From contig CAWBSY010000022.1 of assembly GCA_963791575.1 (NCBI GenBank), forward strand, positions 434,001-498,000: DNA of 64,000 nucleotides, given 5' to 3'. The notes beneath the pieces were generated by a model. The model ran no database searches. It saw only the letters and a list, made by a program, of their open reading frames with translations, and was not told where the DNA came from. The DNA is from JAOAPG01 sp963791575 (GTDB lineage Bacteria; Acidobacteriota; Terriglobia; Terriglobales; Acidobacteriaceae). A program made the translations under genes and the position numbers. Each line of letters begins with the position of its first letter. The stretch's first letter is position 1. This document shows, piece after piece, positions 19,605 to 28,664 of the stretch.

Positions 19605-20736
19605 ATGCAAGCTATCCTTGCCCTCGAAGACGGCAGAGTCTTCCGAGGCAAAGGCTACGGCGCAAAAGGCGAATGTCACGGCGAAGTAGTTTTTAATACT
19701 TCCATCACCGGCTATCAGGAAATTTTCACCGATCCTTCCTACGCCGGACAAATCGTCGTTCTTACCAATCCTCAAATCGGAAATTACGGCACCAACATCG
19801 AAGACAACGAATCGACTCGCCCTTATATCGAGGGATTGATCGTCCGCGAGTTTTCGAAGGTCAGTTCCAACTGGCGCTCGCAGCAGGTTGCGGAAGAATA
19901 CCTTGAGCAATTCAAAGTGCCCGTGCTGGCGGATATCGACACGCGGGCTCTTGTGCGCCATCTACGTGATAACGGAGTCATGCGCGGCGTGATTTCGACC
20001 CTCGAGTCGGACGTGGACAAGTTGGTGGAGAAAGCTCGGTCATTCCCAAAAATGGATGGAACCGACCTCGCGAAAGTGGTCAGCACGAATCACACGTACG
20101 TGTGGGAAACAGGAGAGCGTTCCCATCTGCCGGATGAGATCGTCGGAGTAAAAGACCAGCCCGAGAAGCATCACGTAGTCGCCTATGACTTTGGCATCAA
20201 GCACAACATCCTGCGGAAGCTGCGTGGCGAGTGCTGCAAAGTGACAGTGGTTCCGGCGCAGACCAAAGCCGAAGACGTGCTAGCCCTCAAGCCAGATGGA
20301 GTGTTTCTGTCAAACGGTCCGGGCGATCCCGAGCCTTGCACCTACGCGGTCGATAACATTCGCCGCTTGATGGGAAGACAGCCGATCTTCGGAATCTGCC
20401 TCGGACATCAGCTCACCGGGATTGGCGCTGGGCGGAAAGACATTCAAACTGAAATTCGGCCACCATGGCGGAAATCATCCGGTAAAGCAGTTGCACACCG
20501 GGAAAATCGAGATCACGGCGCATAATCACAATTTCGCCGTCGATCCCGATTCGTTGCCGACAAGCGAAGTCGATCTGACACACATCGACTTGAACGACAA
20601 CACGCTGGAAGGCATGCGGCATCAGAACTTGCCGTTATTCACGGTGCAGTATCACCCGGAAGCATCGCCGGGCCCGCACGACTCGCATTATCTGTTCAAA
20701 GATTTCGTGAAGATGATGGAGGAGTGGAAGGGATGA
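19605..20736 (+). CDS. carA: Carbamoyl-phosphate synthase small (glutaminase) subunit, one frameshift
   Basis: Hydrolyses glutamine and passes ammonia to CarB, for pyrimidine and arginine synthesis. MQAILALEDGRVFRGKGYGA, FNTSITGYQEIFTDPSYAGQ, DIDTRALVRHLRDNG, then the class I amidotransferase core FGICLGHQLTG with the nucleophilic Cys. The frame changes at GGG (20418-20420); with GG it reads LALGGKTFKLKFGHHGGNHP and runs to 20736 with YHPEASPGPHDS. Length about 377 residues, normal. CGGAG sits five bases before ATG. carB follows, but is separated by an inverted-repeat cassette. Confidence 0.92.
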
Positions 20737-20762
20737 AGATTTTTGCGTGGTTAACCAAGACC

Positions 20763-20826
20763 TGTCATCCCGAGCGGAGTAGGATTGTTCGCTTGCGAAC
20801 GATCTTACGGAGTCGCGGGACCTGCT
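20763..20826 (+). repeat. Left end of the GIY-YIG cassette
   Basis: Outer TGTCATCCCGA and inner GGGACCTGCT are separated by 43 bp holding a strong hairpin: GATTGTTCGC (20783-20792), TT, GCGAACGATC (795-804), ten pairs including one G-T. The right end has no equivalent hairpin, so the two ends differ in the middle although their borders match. Confidence 0.65.
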
Positions 20827-20830
20827 TTTT

Positions 20831-21167
20831 ATGACTTCGCACAGCTATAGCGTTTACATGATTGCCAGTAAGTCGCGGGTTTTATACATCGGCATGACGA
20901 ACAACCTGGAGCGACGCATATTTGAGCACAAGCAAGATTTGATTGACGGTTTCAGTAAGCAGTACCGCTGCCATCGTTTGGTACTACGAATCGTTCGATG
21001 ATGTGAAGAAGGCGATTGATCGCGAGAAGCAACTCAAGCGCTGGAGCAGGGTGAAAAAGGTTTGGCTGCTTGAACGCAATAATCAGACTTGGGAGGATCT
21101 CGCTGCAGAATGGTTTGTGCATCATCAGTACGAGCCAGACAAGCAGGTCCCTCCACTCGCCAGTTAA
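20831..21167 (+). CDS. GIY-YIG (URI-type) nuclease, one frameshift
   Basis: About 112 residues. SYSVYMIASKSRVLYIGMTN supplies the GIY (VYM) and YIG (YIG) strands. NNLERRIFEHKQDLI carries the catalytic Arg region, and FDDVKKAIDREKQLKRWSRV holds the conserved Glu and the KGWxR-like motif of the UvrC/URI family. Starting at ATG 20831, the first frame stops soon after CHRLVLRIVR; the second frame supplies YYESFDDV. The break is near 20980 (either one extra or two missing bases). It is the only gene of the inverted-repeat cassette and its C-terminus reads into the right repeat. Confidence 0.8.
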
Positions 21168-21200
21168 TTTTGTAAATCAACCGGCTCGGTCGGGATGACA
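21143..21200 (-). repeat. Right end of the GIY-YIG cassette
   Basis: Inner AGCAGGTCCC and outer TCGGGATGACA are 37 bp apart, inverted with respect to the left end. The inner copy encodes the last residues of the nuclease (KQVPPLAS). The carB ribosome binding region begins immediately afterwards. Confidence 0.65.
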
Positions 21201-21229
21201 ATTAAGAGGAAGCAATCAGCAATTACTAA

Positions 21230-24200
21230 ATGCCCAAACGTACTGACATCTCGAAAATCCTGATTATCGGCTCTGGCCCCATCATCATTGGCCAGTCGGC
21301 GGAGTTCGACTACTCCGGCACGCAGGCGTGCAAAGCTCTCAAGTCCGAGGGATACGAAGTGGTGCTGGCGAATTCCAATCCCGCCACCATCATGACCGAT
21401 CCTGAGATCGCCGATCGCACTTACATCGAGCCGCTCACTCGCGAATATCTGGAAGAGATTCTTCGTGTCGAACGCGAACTTTCGCCCAGCGCCGGATTCG
21501 CGGTTCTTCCGACAGTCGGCGGCCAAACCGCGCTGAACCTCGCGATGGAACTGGCGGACAGTGGCATCCTCGAAAAGTATGGTGTCTTTCTCATCGGAGC
21601 CCAGATCAATGCGATTAAGAAGGCCGAAGATAGGCTCTTCTTCAAAGACGCGATGCAAAAGATTGGACTCGATGTTCCGAAATCAGCGCTGGTCAACAAT
21701 CTGAAAGACGGACTTGAATTCGCAGGCAAGATTGGTTTTCCGGTAATCATCCGTCCGTCGTTCACCCTAGGTGGAAGCGGCGGCGGAATCGCTTACAACC
21801 GCGAAGAGCTAATGGAGCTTCTGGCCCGCGGCCTCGATTTCTCTCCCGTCCACGAAGCGCTGATCGAAGAATCGGTTCTGGGATGGAAAGAGTACGAGCT
21901 CGAAGTGATGCGTGACATGAAGGACAACGTCATCATCATTTGTTCGATCGAAAACTTCGATCCCATGGGCGTGCATACCGGCGACTCGATCACGGTCGCC
22001 CCGGCGCAAACGCTTACTGACCGCGAGTACCAGGCGATGCGCGACGCTTCCATTGCCGTCATTCGCGAAATCGGCGTAGAGACCGGAGGATCGAACATCC
22101 AGTTCGGAGTGCATCCCACCACCGGTCGTATGGTCGTGATCGAAATGAATCCGCGTGTGTCGCGGTCTTCAGCGCTCGCTTCGAAAGCTACCGGATTTCC
22201 AATTGCCAAGATCGCGGCAAAGCTTGCCGTCGGCTACACACTCGACGAGATTCCCAACGACATCACGCGTAAGACTCCCGCCTGCTTCGAACCCACACTC
22301 GATTATGTTGTGGTGAAAATTCCTAAGTGGCAGTTTGAAAAGTTCCCGGGAGCCGACGAGAGTCTTGGCCCGCAGATGAAGTCGGTCGGCGAAGTGATGG
22401 CCATTGGCCGCACCTTCAAAGAGGCCTTGCTCAAGGGCGTTCGCGCCCTCGACACCGGAAAGAAAGTCGGATCGGAAAAGATCGAACCCAAGATTCTCAC
22501 CCAACGCCTTGTGACGCCGCATCCAGAGCGGCTTTCCTACATCCGCTACGCTCTGCGGCAGGGGCACACTGTAAAGCAATTGGCGAAGATGACTTCGATG
22601 GATCCGTGGTTTCTCTACCAGCTCAAAGAGATTAACGACATGCAGCTCGAGTTGGAGAAACACCCGATGGAGTCGATTCCAACCGAAGTGTTGCGTGATG
22701 CCAAACGTATGGGCATCTCCGACGGGCGGCTTGCCGGTGTTTGGAGATTGAACGAAAAAGGTGCACAGGACAAAGTCCGCCATCTGCGAAAAAAGCACGG
22801 CTTGAAACCGGTTTATAAGCGTGTCGATACCTGCGCGGCCGAATTTGAAAGCTTCACTCCATATCTTTATTCAACCTACGAAGAAGAAGACGAAGCCGCT
22901 CCGACTCAGAAGAAGAAGGTCATCATCCTCGGCAGTGGACCGAACCGCATCGGGCAGGGAATTGAATTCGATTACTGCTGTTGCCACGCGGCATTTGCAT
23001 TGCGAGATGACGGTTACGAGACGATCATGATCAATTGCAATCCTGAAACCGTCTCGACCGATTACGATACCAGCGACCGCCTCTACTTCGAGCCGCTCAC
23101 TTTTGAAGACGTGTACGCCGTGTGCGAGCACGAAGCCTCGTCGGGCGCTCCGGTTGGCGTGATCGTGCAGTTCGGCGGACAAACTCCGCTCAATCTTATC
23201 TTTGCCCCTTAAAGCAGCCGGAGTGAACATCATCGGCACCACGCCCGAATCGATCGATCTCGCCGAAGATCGCAAACGCTTCGGCAAGTTGCTCGATGAA
23301 CTCGAAATCCCGCAAGCACCGGGAGCAATGGCGGCCTCGATCGAAGAAGCCGTCGCGGGCGCAAATCGCGTCGGATACCCAGTGTTGGTGCGTCCCTCTT
23401 ACGTACTCGGCGGACGCGCTATGGTCATCGCCTACGACGAAGAGACCGTCGTTCGCTACATGAAAGAGGCTGTCGAATACTCGCAGGACCGCCCTGTGCT
23501 GATCGATCACTTCCTCGAAGACGCAATCGAAGTTGACGTCGACGCGCTCTCCGACGGCGAAGACGTAGTCATCGGCGGAATTATGCAGCACATCGAAGAA
23601 GCGGGTATCCACTCCGGCGATTCCTCCTGCGTGCTGCCTGCAGTCGATATTCCCGAGCATCTTCTGGCCCGGATGCGCGAGTACACCTTCAAACTTGCTC
23701 GCGCCCTGAAGGTCGTCGGATTGATGAATATTCAGTTCGCAATCCCGCGCACGGGAGCCCTCCTATCCAAGGATGCTACCGACACAGGAAAGGTCTACGT
23801 CCTCGAAGTGAATCCGCGTGCCTCGCGGACTGTGCCGTATGTTTCCAAGGCAACCGGCGTCCCGATGGCAAAGATTGCCGCTCGCCTCATGACCGGACGC
23901 AAGCTGAAAGAATTCCTGCCGGAGTTTATCGAACGCAAGGCGGACCTCGACACCGGAAATTGCTTCTACGTGAAGTCGCCTGTATTCCCGTGGAACAAAT
24001 TCCCCGGAGTCGACACCGTGCTTGGTCCGGAGATGAAGTCCACGGGCGAGGTCATGGGCGTAGCCGACAACTTCGGCGAAGCCTTCGCGAAAGCCCAAAT
24101 CGCCGCCGGACAAAAGCTGCCGACAGAGGGAACGGTATTCATCAGTGTCACCGATCATGACAAACCCCAAGTAGCCGAAGTGGCGCGTAAGTTCGTGGAC

Positions 24201-24563
24201 ATGGGATTCAAGCTGGTAGCCACGGCAGGTACTGCCGACGTACTCGAAGCCGCGAACATGACAGTCGAGAGGGTCTACAAAGTGAAAGAAGGACGTCCGA
24301 ATGTAGTCGACCTAATTAAAGGCGAGCGCATCCAGCTGATCGTAAACACGCCACACGGAGTTGATCCTTTCTTCGACGAAAAGGCCATCCGCCGCGCAGC
24401 AGTGACGGCGCGAATTACGACGATCACAACACTGTCCGCAGCGCGAGCAGCAGCGGAAGGAATTGCAGCTCTACAGCGGGGAGAAATCAATGTGCAGGCG
24501 TTGCAGCATTTGCACGCTGAACGCCGCACCGCTGAGGGATCATCGCTTGCTCGCTCGACTTAG
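21230..24563 (+). CDS. carB: Carbamoyl-phosphate synthase large subunit, one frameshift
   Basis: Two ATP-grasp halves make carbamoyl phosphate from bicarbonate, ammonia and two ATP. First half: ILIIGSGPIIIGQSAEFDYS, PTVGGQTALNLAM, GGSGGGIAYN. Second half: VIILGSGPNRIGQGIEFDYC, FGGQTPLNL, YVLGGRAMVI. An MGS-like allosteric domain ends it (VATAGTADVLEAANM, IQLIVNTPHG). The frame changes near 23195, just after GGQTPLNL; one base fewer gives LPLKAAGVNIIGTTPESIDL. About 1,110 residues. The distance from carA is filled by the GIY-YIG cassette, so carB may depend on readthrough or on a promoter within that element. Confidence 0.93.
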
Positions 24564-24833
24564 AACCTCTAAACTGAATCCTCCGACCATGTTTTGGCCA
24601 TTCATGTAGAGCCAGTCACTAATAACTGAAACGGGTACACGGACTTGATCTCCTTCCCTCACATTCGTGAGGTTGACCGGAGCATTTCCTAAGTTGCCCT
24701 CCACTGCTTCTTCTGTGACTCCTGAGACAGTTACCCATATCCATTCCAAGTTCTCGCCATCCCGAAAAGGAGCTTTTACCGAGAAGAGTTGGCCCCGCTT
24801 GACGTCCGATTTGTTTTTTGGCGACTGATTCAA
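24540..24833 (-). CDS. DUF2314-domain protein (N-terminus uncertain)
   Basis: 97 residues from a TTG. LFSVKAPFRDGENLEWIWVT, VEGNLGNAPVNLTNVREGDQ and SDWLYMNGQNMVGGFSLEVL follow the DUF2314 (YegJ-like) pattern, which ends in a DW-Y-G--GGY--R motif. Function unknown. The frame continues upstream to an in-frame TAG, and a Met-led peptide beyond it (MRRFISEFLTRDS) could be the true N-terminus if that stop is a sequencing error. The 3' end overlaps the end of carB by 24 bp, tail to tail. Confidence 0.6.
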   Translation of the reverse strand: MNQSPKNKSDVKRGQLFSVKAPFRDGENLEWIWVTVSGVTEEAVEGNLGNAPVNLTNVREGDQVRVPVSVISDWLYMNGQNMVGGFSLEVLSRASKR

Positions 24834-25108
24834 GCTCGTATATTGACTCTAGCTGTCGCGCGTCAGAAATTCGCTGATAAAACGGCGCATCTCCTAAATC
24901 GCAGTCGCGACCGATCATGTTATTGAGTTAAGCTCGTGAACTTCTGGATGGGACGCATGTTCGACAAAGTGGTACAAGTGCATCTGATAAAGGGACAAAA
25001 CCAGCTTTCTAGCCCACATAAACCAATTAAACACGGGATGGGCAATACCTCTCGCAAGCAAGGCAGCACACCGGCGATATATGCTAAGCGGGAATCAGAG
25101 GTATAGGA

Positions 25109-26311
25109 ATGCAGAATCCCGTAGCCGAAAAAGATCTCGCTGCAGATACTCCGGGCAGCAGTTCATGGTTGATTTGGGCGCTCAGCTTCGGCGTGTGGAC
25201 TTTCGTAGCGCTTTCCGCCACGGCGACCATGTACCAGCTCTATCGGTTGAGTGGAATGCCGATGAAGTTGGGCAGTACTTTGGCCCTCGAATTCAGTCAG
25301 GTACTTACCTATGCTCCCCTAACTCCATTTGTTTTTGGGTTCGCCACACGTTATCCGATTGAGCGACACAATTGGGTCCGGCGTTCAGTGCTTTATCTCG
25401 GCGTAGGCATTCTGTTCGCGTTAGCGCATGTAATTTTGAGAGGAGTGATTTATGGCGTTTGGGACAGCCAAACACATCAAAGGATCTCTATCATCTGGGA
25501 TGCGCAGGTACACCACATCCACATCCGATGGCACGAATTCAACGAGCTATTCATCGTCAACCTGGTCGACGACATCACTGGCACGTTCTTACCCATCGTA
25601 ATGATTGCGCACGCAATTTCTTATTATCGGAGATTTCGAGAGAGAGAACTTCGTTCTTCGCAGCTTGAAAGCCAGTTAGCCAACGCACACCTGCAAGCCT
25701 TGAAGAGTAAGTTGCAACCTCACTTCCTATTTAACACATTGCATTCGATTTCAGCCTTGATGCATAAGGACGTCCAAGCGGCTGACACCATGATGAGCCG
25801 TCTCGGAGACCTGCTGCGTATGAGCCTCGAGAGTGATGGTGCCCAAGAAACTAGCGTGCGACGAGAGCTGGAGTTCGTCAATGCCTATCTCGAAGTCGAA
25901 GCCGTGAGATTTGGTGATCGTTTGGTCGCTTCTTTCGACGTTCCGGCCGACATTCTGGACGCTGAGATTCCGCAGCTGCTTCTGCAACCTTTGGTCGAAA
26001 ACGCCATAAAACATGGGATTTCGAAATCATCCGCAAAAGGCCAGATTCAGATCTCCACCACACACAGCAACTCCCATCTAGAACTCCGTATCTCCAATAG
26101 TGGACCGCCCATCCTGAGTACCGCACGCCTCGGTTCGCCCGGGGGTTTTGGACTGCGTGCTACAAAGGAACGCCTTGAGACCCTTTACGGCGCTGACCAC
26201 ACTCTCGAGATCAAACAAAAGCCGGAAGGTGGCGCAGATGTTTTCGTTCGGATACCCTTTCGCATCTACACACGTCCAATATCGTATGAGTTGTCCCTAG
26301 AGACTGCATAG
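25109..26311 (+). CDS. LytS/YehU-type sensor histidine kinase
   Basis: 400 residues. An N-terminal sensor of five or so hydrophobic helices (residues 18-40, 60-80, 94-115, 147-172) leads to a coiled segment, then the His_kinase domain KLQPHFLFNTLHSISALMHK, with phospho-acceptor H205. The ATPase part has LLLQPLVENAIKHGIS (N box) and SPGGFGLRATKERLETLYG. No extracytoplasmic ligand domain is visible, so the signal is likely sensed within the membrane. AGGA precedes the ATG. It lies 18 bp before its regulator, forming a two-component operon. Confidence 0.9.
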   Translation: MQNPVAEKDLAADTPGSSSWLIWALSFGVWTFVALSATATMYQLYRLSGMPMKLGSTLALEFSQVLTYAPLTPFVFGFATRYPIERHNWVRRSVLYLGVGILFALAHVILRGVIYGVWDSQTHQRISIIWDAQVHHIHIRWHEFNELFIVNLVDDITGTFLPIVMIAHAISYYRRFRERELRSSQLESQLANAHLQALKSKLQPHFLFNTLHSISALMHKDVQAADTMMSRLGDLLRMSLESDGAQETSVRRELEFVNAYLEVEAVRFGDRLVASFDVPADILDAEIPQLLLQPLVENAIKHGISKSSAKGQIQISTTHSNSHLELRISNSGPPILSTARLGSPGGFGLRATKERLETLYGADHTLEIKQKPEGGADVFVRIPFRIYTRPISYELSLETA

Positions 26312-26329
26312 TTCCTACGTAGGACAAAA

Positions 26330-27103
26330 ATGAATTGCCCCCCTATACACACGATCATTGCTGATGATGAGCCTCTCGCGCGCGGCAAACTACGGATGCT
26401 TTTGGATTCAGAACCTGGAATACGAATAATCGCTGAATGCGAAAATGGCAATGAAGCTATTTCTGCATTGAAGGCCTACAAACCCGACCTGCTTTTGCTG
26501 GACATTCAAATGCCCGATGCTGACGGCTTTCAGGTGCTTGAAACTCTTGCGCCGGAAGACATGCCCATGATTATCTTCACCACGGCTTACGATCAATACG
26601 CAATTCGCGCCTTTGAAGAACACGCTCTCGATTATCTTCTCAAACCCTTTGATCAGGAAAGACTGCACGCAGCCATTGAAAGAGCGCGCTTGGAAATGCT
26701 CAACCGTCACGACCGGGAACTGACTAGCCGAATCTTGGATATGCTCTCCAGTATCAAGGCTAGTCAGCAGACAGAACGGCGTTTCGTAATCAAGTCTGGC
26801 GGACGTGTAGTTTTCCTGGACGTCGATGACATCGATTGGGTAGAAGCGGCGGCTAACTATGTCAAATTAAATGCTGGAGGGCGATCGTATTTATTGCGCG
26901 ACACAATTAGCCGCGTTTCGGAACGACTCGACCCTTCACAGTTCGTCCGAATTCATCGATCAATCCTCGTGAACGTTCGCAAAATAAAAGAGCTGCAGCC
27001 ATGCAATAGCGGCGAGTACATGGTGATTTTAAGGAATGGCAAGGAGCTTTCCTGTAGCCGCGGTTACAGAGCTGGACTGCACGAGCTCATAGAAAACGCC
27101 TAA
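26330..27103 (+). CDS. LytTR-family response regulator
   Basis: 257 residues. The receiver domain (1-125) has the ADDE acidic pair, phospho-acceptor D58 in LLLLDIQMPDADGFQ, and Lys in DYLLKPFDQERL. The LytTR DNA-binding domain has RFVIKSGGRVVFLDVDDIDW, EAAANYVKLNAGGRSYLLRD and FVRIHRSILVNVRKIKELQP. It is partnered with the upstream LytS-type kinase. LytTR regulators bind a pair of short direct repeats spaced by about 12 bp upstream of targets; I did not identify such a site confidently in this region. Confidence 0.92.
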   Translation: MNCPPIHTIIADDEPLARGKLRMLLDSEPGIRIIAECENGNEAISALKAYKPDLLLLDIQMPDADGFQVLETLAPEDMPMIIFTTAYDQYAIRAFEEHALDYLLKPFDQERLHAAIERARLEMLNRHDRELTSRILDMLSSIKASQQTERRFVIKSGGRVVFLDVDDIDWVEAAANYVKLNAGGRSYLLRDTISRVSERLDPSQFVRIHRSILVNVRKIKELQPCNSGEYMVILRNGKELSCSRGYRAGLHELIENA

Positions 27104-27283
27104 GGATCTATCTAGAAGTTGCGATTAGTCGCGAGCGGCTGCAATCACAAGATTAGGGCCGTACATCCCAATCTACGAGGCACTTATCCCAACGCACCTC
27201 CAATCCGCACTCAACCACGTCAAACAGCATAACGGACTGAGGAGTCTATTTGCTCGCTGGAATGCCGTCAGGGATCAAGGGCC

Positions 27284-27811
27284 ATGCAAGTTAGAAGAGA
27301 CATTGAAGTAGAAGAACTTATCCAGCAGATGAAGAGGGACCTTCATACGCTTTATCTGGAGCGCACAGCCATCGATAGGCGAATGGATACGATCAAGAAG
27401 GGTCTAGTGGGACTGGCAACGTTGTACGGACGCGAAGCACTCTCTCTGGACTTTCTGCAATCCGTCGATCCGGCACAAAACCGAAGACGGCTGGGGATTA
27501 CCGAAATGTGCCGTTCGATCATTCGGCAATCCCGCTCACCTTTATCGAATGCCGAGATCTGTGAGCGAATCAAAGAGATAAATGCGGACTTACTAGCGGT
27601 TCACAAAAACCCTGCCGCTTCCGTGACGACCGTGCTTCGGCGTTTGGTAAAGCAAGGACAAGCACAGGTTGTCTCAAAGAGAAATGGGGAGCTTGCATGG
27701 AAAGGAATTGGCAATTTGTCCGCGGATAATTCGAACCGGGAATCGAACTCGGTTCTTCATGAAACACATGATGACGATCGTGTATTAGCGGGAGACGCTT
27801 CGTTCAGCTAA
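27284..27811 (+). CDS. Coiled-coil plus winged-helix protein, first of a pair
   Basis: 175 residues. The N-terminal third is a charged helix of coiled-coil type (EVEELIQQMKRDLHTLYLER, TAIDRRMDTIKKGLVGLATL). The middle has a winged-helix-like stretch: ITEMCRSIIRQSRSPLSNAE, ICERIKEINADLLAVHKN, VTTVLRRLVKQGQAQVVSK. That pattern matches the HARE-HTH/DnaD-like class of wHTH. It ends in an acidic, disordered tail. The second gene, 4 bp downstream, has the same layout, so the two may form a heteromer. Function unknown; probably DNA-associated. Confidence 0.6.
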   Translation: MQVRRDIEVEELIQQMKRDLHTLYLERTAIDRRMDTIKKGLVGLATLYGREALSLDFLQSVDPAQNRRRLGITEMCRSIIRQSRSPLSNAEICERIKEINADLLAVHKNPAASVTTVLRRLVKQGQAQVVSKRNGELAWKGIGNLSADNSNRESNSVLHETHDDDRVLAGDASFS

Positions 27812-27814
27812 AGT

Positions 27815-28444
27815 ATGGAAATTTCCAGCCAGGCTTCTGAGATACCACTTGTGATTCGTGCTCTCGTTGAAGAGAGTCGTGAAGAGTTCGAAGATCTAAT
27901 CGAGCGCCGAAAGCAACTGTCGTGGCAAATTAGCAAGATTAACAATGCGCTCCGCGCATTAAGCAGCGTTTTGGATCTCCAACTTCTTCCTGAACCGGTT
28001 CACGATGAGATCTTCGCTGAACCCTCCGCACTGAGCGAGCCGGATAAAAATGACCATGCATTGCTTGAGTCTTCAAGAAAGAACAACCAGCCGCTGATGT
28101 CACGTACGCAACTCAAGAGAGCATGCCGCATCGCGCTAATGGAAACCGAAGGACCTGCTTCACTGCGCGAGATTGCAGAGAGAATCGTTCGGCGAGGTTC
28201 GTGCGATCTCAATGGATGCAAAAATCCAGCGACGGTTCTAAACTCCGCGCTAACGAGCCTGGCGCTAGAGGGCGAAGCTCAGCTCATTCGTAGAGGCAAC
28301 TGCTCCTATTGGCAACGATTGTTGCAGTCTCGTCCAACGGTCCCCGGCGAGTCGGGCAGGCGATCACGAAGGAATATGTCGGCACGACGCTCGCCGCCTC
28401 CTCGGGAGCATGCTGAGCACGAACACAGTTACTATCCACAGTGA
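27815..28444 (+). CDS. Coiled-coil plus winged-helix protein, second of a pair
   Basis: 209 residues, layout like its neighbour: coiled-coil helix (LVEESREEFEDLIERRKQLS, WQISKINNALRALSSVL), then a winged-helix-like region (MSRTQLKRACRIALMETEGP, SLREIAERIVRRGSCDLN, ATVLNSALTSLALEGEAQLI). It ends in a basic, Arg/Ser/Pro-rich tail (RRSRRNMSARRSPPPREH), while the partner tail is acidic. Only 3 bp separate the genes, so translational coupling is likely. Paralogy is inferred from the shared architecture; the sequences are otherwise diverged. Confidence 0.58.
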   Translation: MEISSQASEIPLVIRALVEESREEFEDLIERRKQLSWQISKINNALRALSSVLDLQLLPEPVHDEIFAEPSALSEPDKNDHALLESSRKNNQPLMSRTQLKRACRIALMETEGPASLREIAERIVRRGSCDLNGCKNPATVLNSALTSLALEGEAQLIRRGNCSYWQRLLQSRPTVPGESGRRSRRNMSARRSPPPREHAEHEHSYYPQ

Positions 28445-28599
28445 AGCTCGGATTTGAATTAGCGGCTGCTGCACATCGATCGTCCCCGCGAACTTTCCAA
28501 CAATCAAAGAAAAATACCGGTAATATTCGGAATCGATATCCCTGTGACAGTGCCGGTTATTTCGGGCATTGATATCTAAAAAATACCAATCTTCCTTGC

Positions 28600-28634
28600 A
28601 AAAAAATGGGCAGATCTGTGTCGCCGATCTGCCC
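28600..28634 (-). terminator. Rho-independent terminator for the receptor gene at 28665
   Basis: GGGCAGATC (28608-28616) and GATCTGCCC (626-634) form a perfect 9-bp stem with a 9-base loop. Seven A residues (28600-28606) become a U tract on the minus strand. It sits about 30 bp after the receptor stop codon. Confidence 0.8.
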
Positions 28635-28664
28635 TCCCAGAAGTTTCGCCTCAATTCGTTCGAA

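Larger units (their letters stand above)
20763..21200 (+). mobile_element. 438-bp inverted-repeat cassette with a GIY-YIG nuclease, inserted between carA and carB
   Basis: The outer ends are perfect inverted repeats: TGTCATCCCGA (20763-20773) and TCGGGATGACA (21190-21200). An inner pair is also perfect: GGGACCTGCT (20817-20826) and AGCAGGTCCC (21143-21152). The nuclease gene fills the space between the inner pair, and its last codons overlap the right inner repeat. No transposase is present. The element ends 29 bp before carB. The symmetry is seen directly; mobility is inferred from that symmetry, from a nuclease as sole cargo, and from its placement inside a normally contiguous gene pair. 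Whether it moves itself or is moved in trans is unknown. Confidence 0.65.

Noticed and set aside
22169..22798. A 209-codon minus-strand frame opposite carB
   Set aside because: Shadow of carB; composition follows the codon pattern of the sense gene, with no recognisable domain.
27728..27766. A stretch resembling the T-arm of a tRNA on the minus strand (CCGAGTTCGATTCCCGG)
   Set aside because: It lies inside a conserved reading frame, its stem bases do not pair in the tRNA pattern, and there is no acceptor, D or anticodon arm around it.
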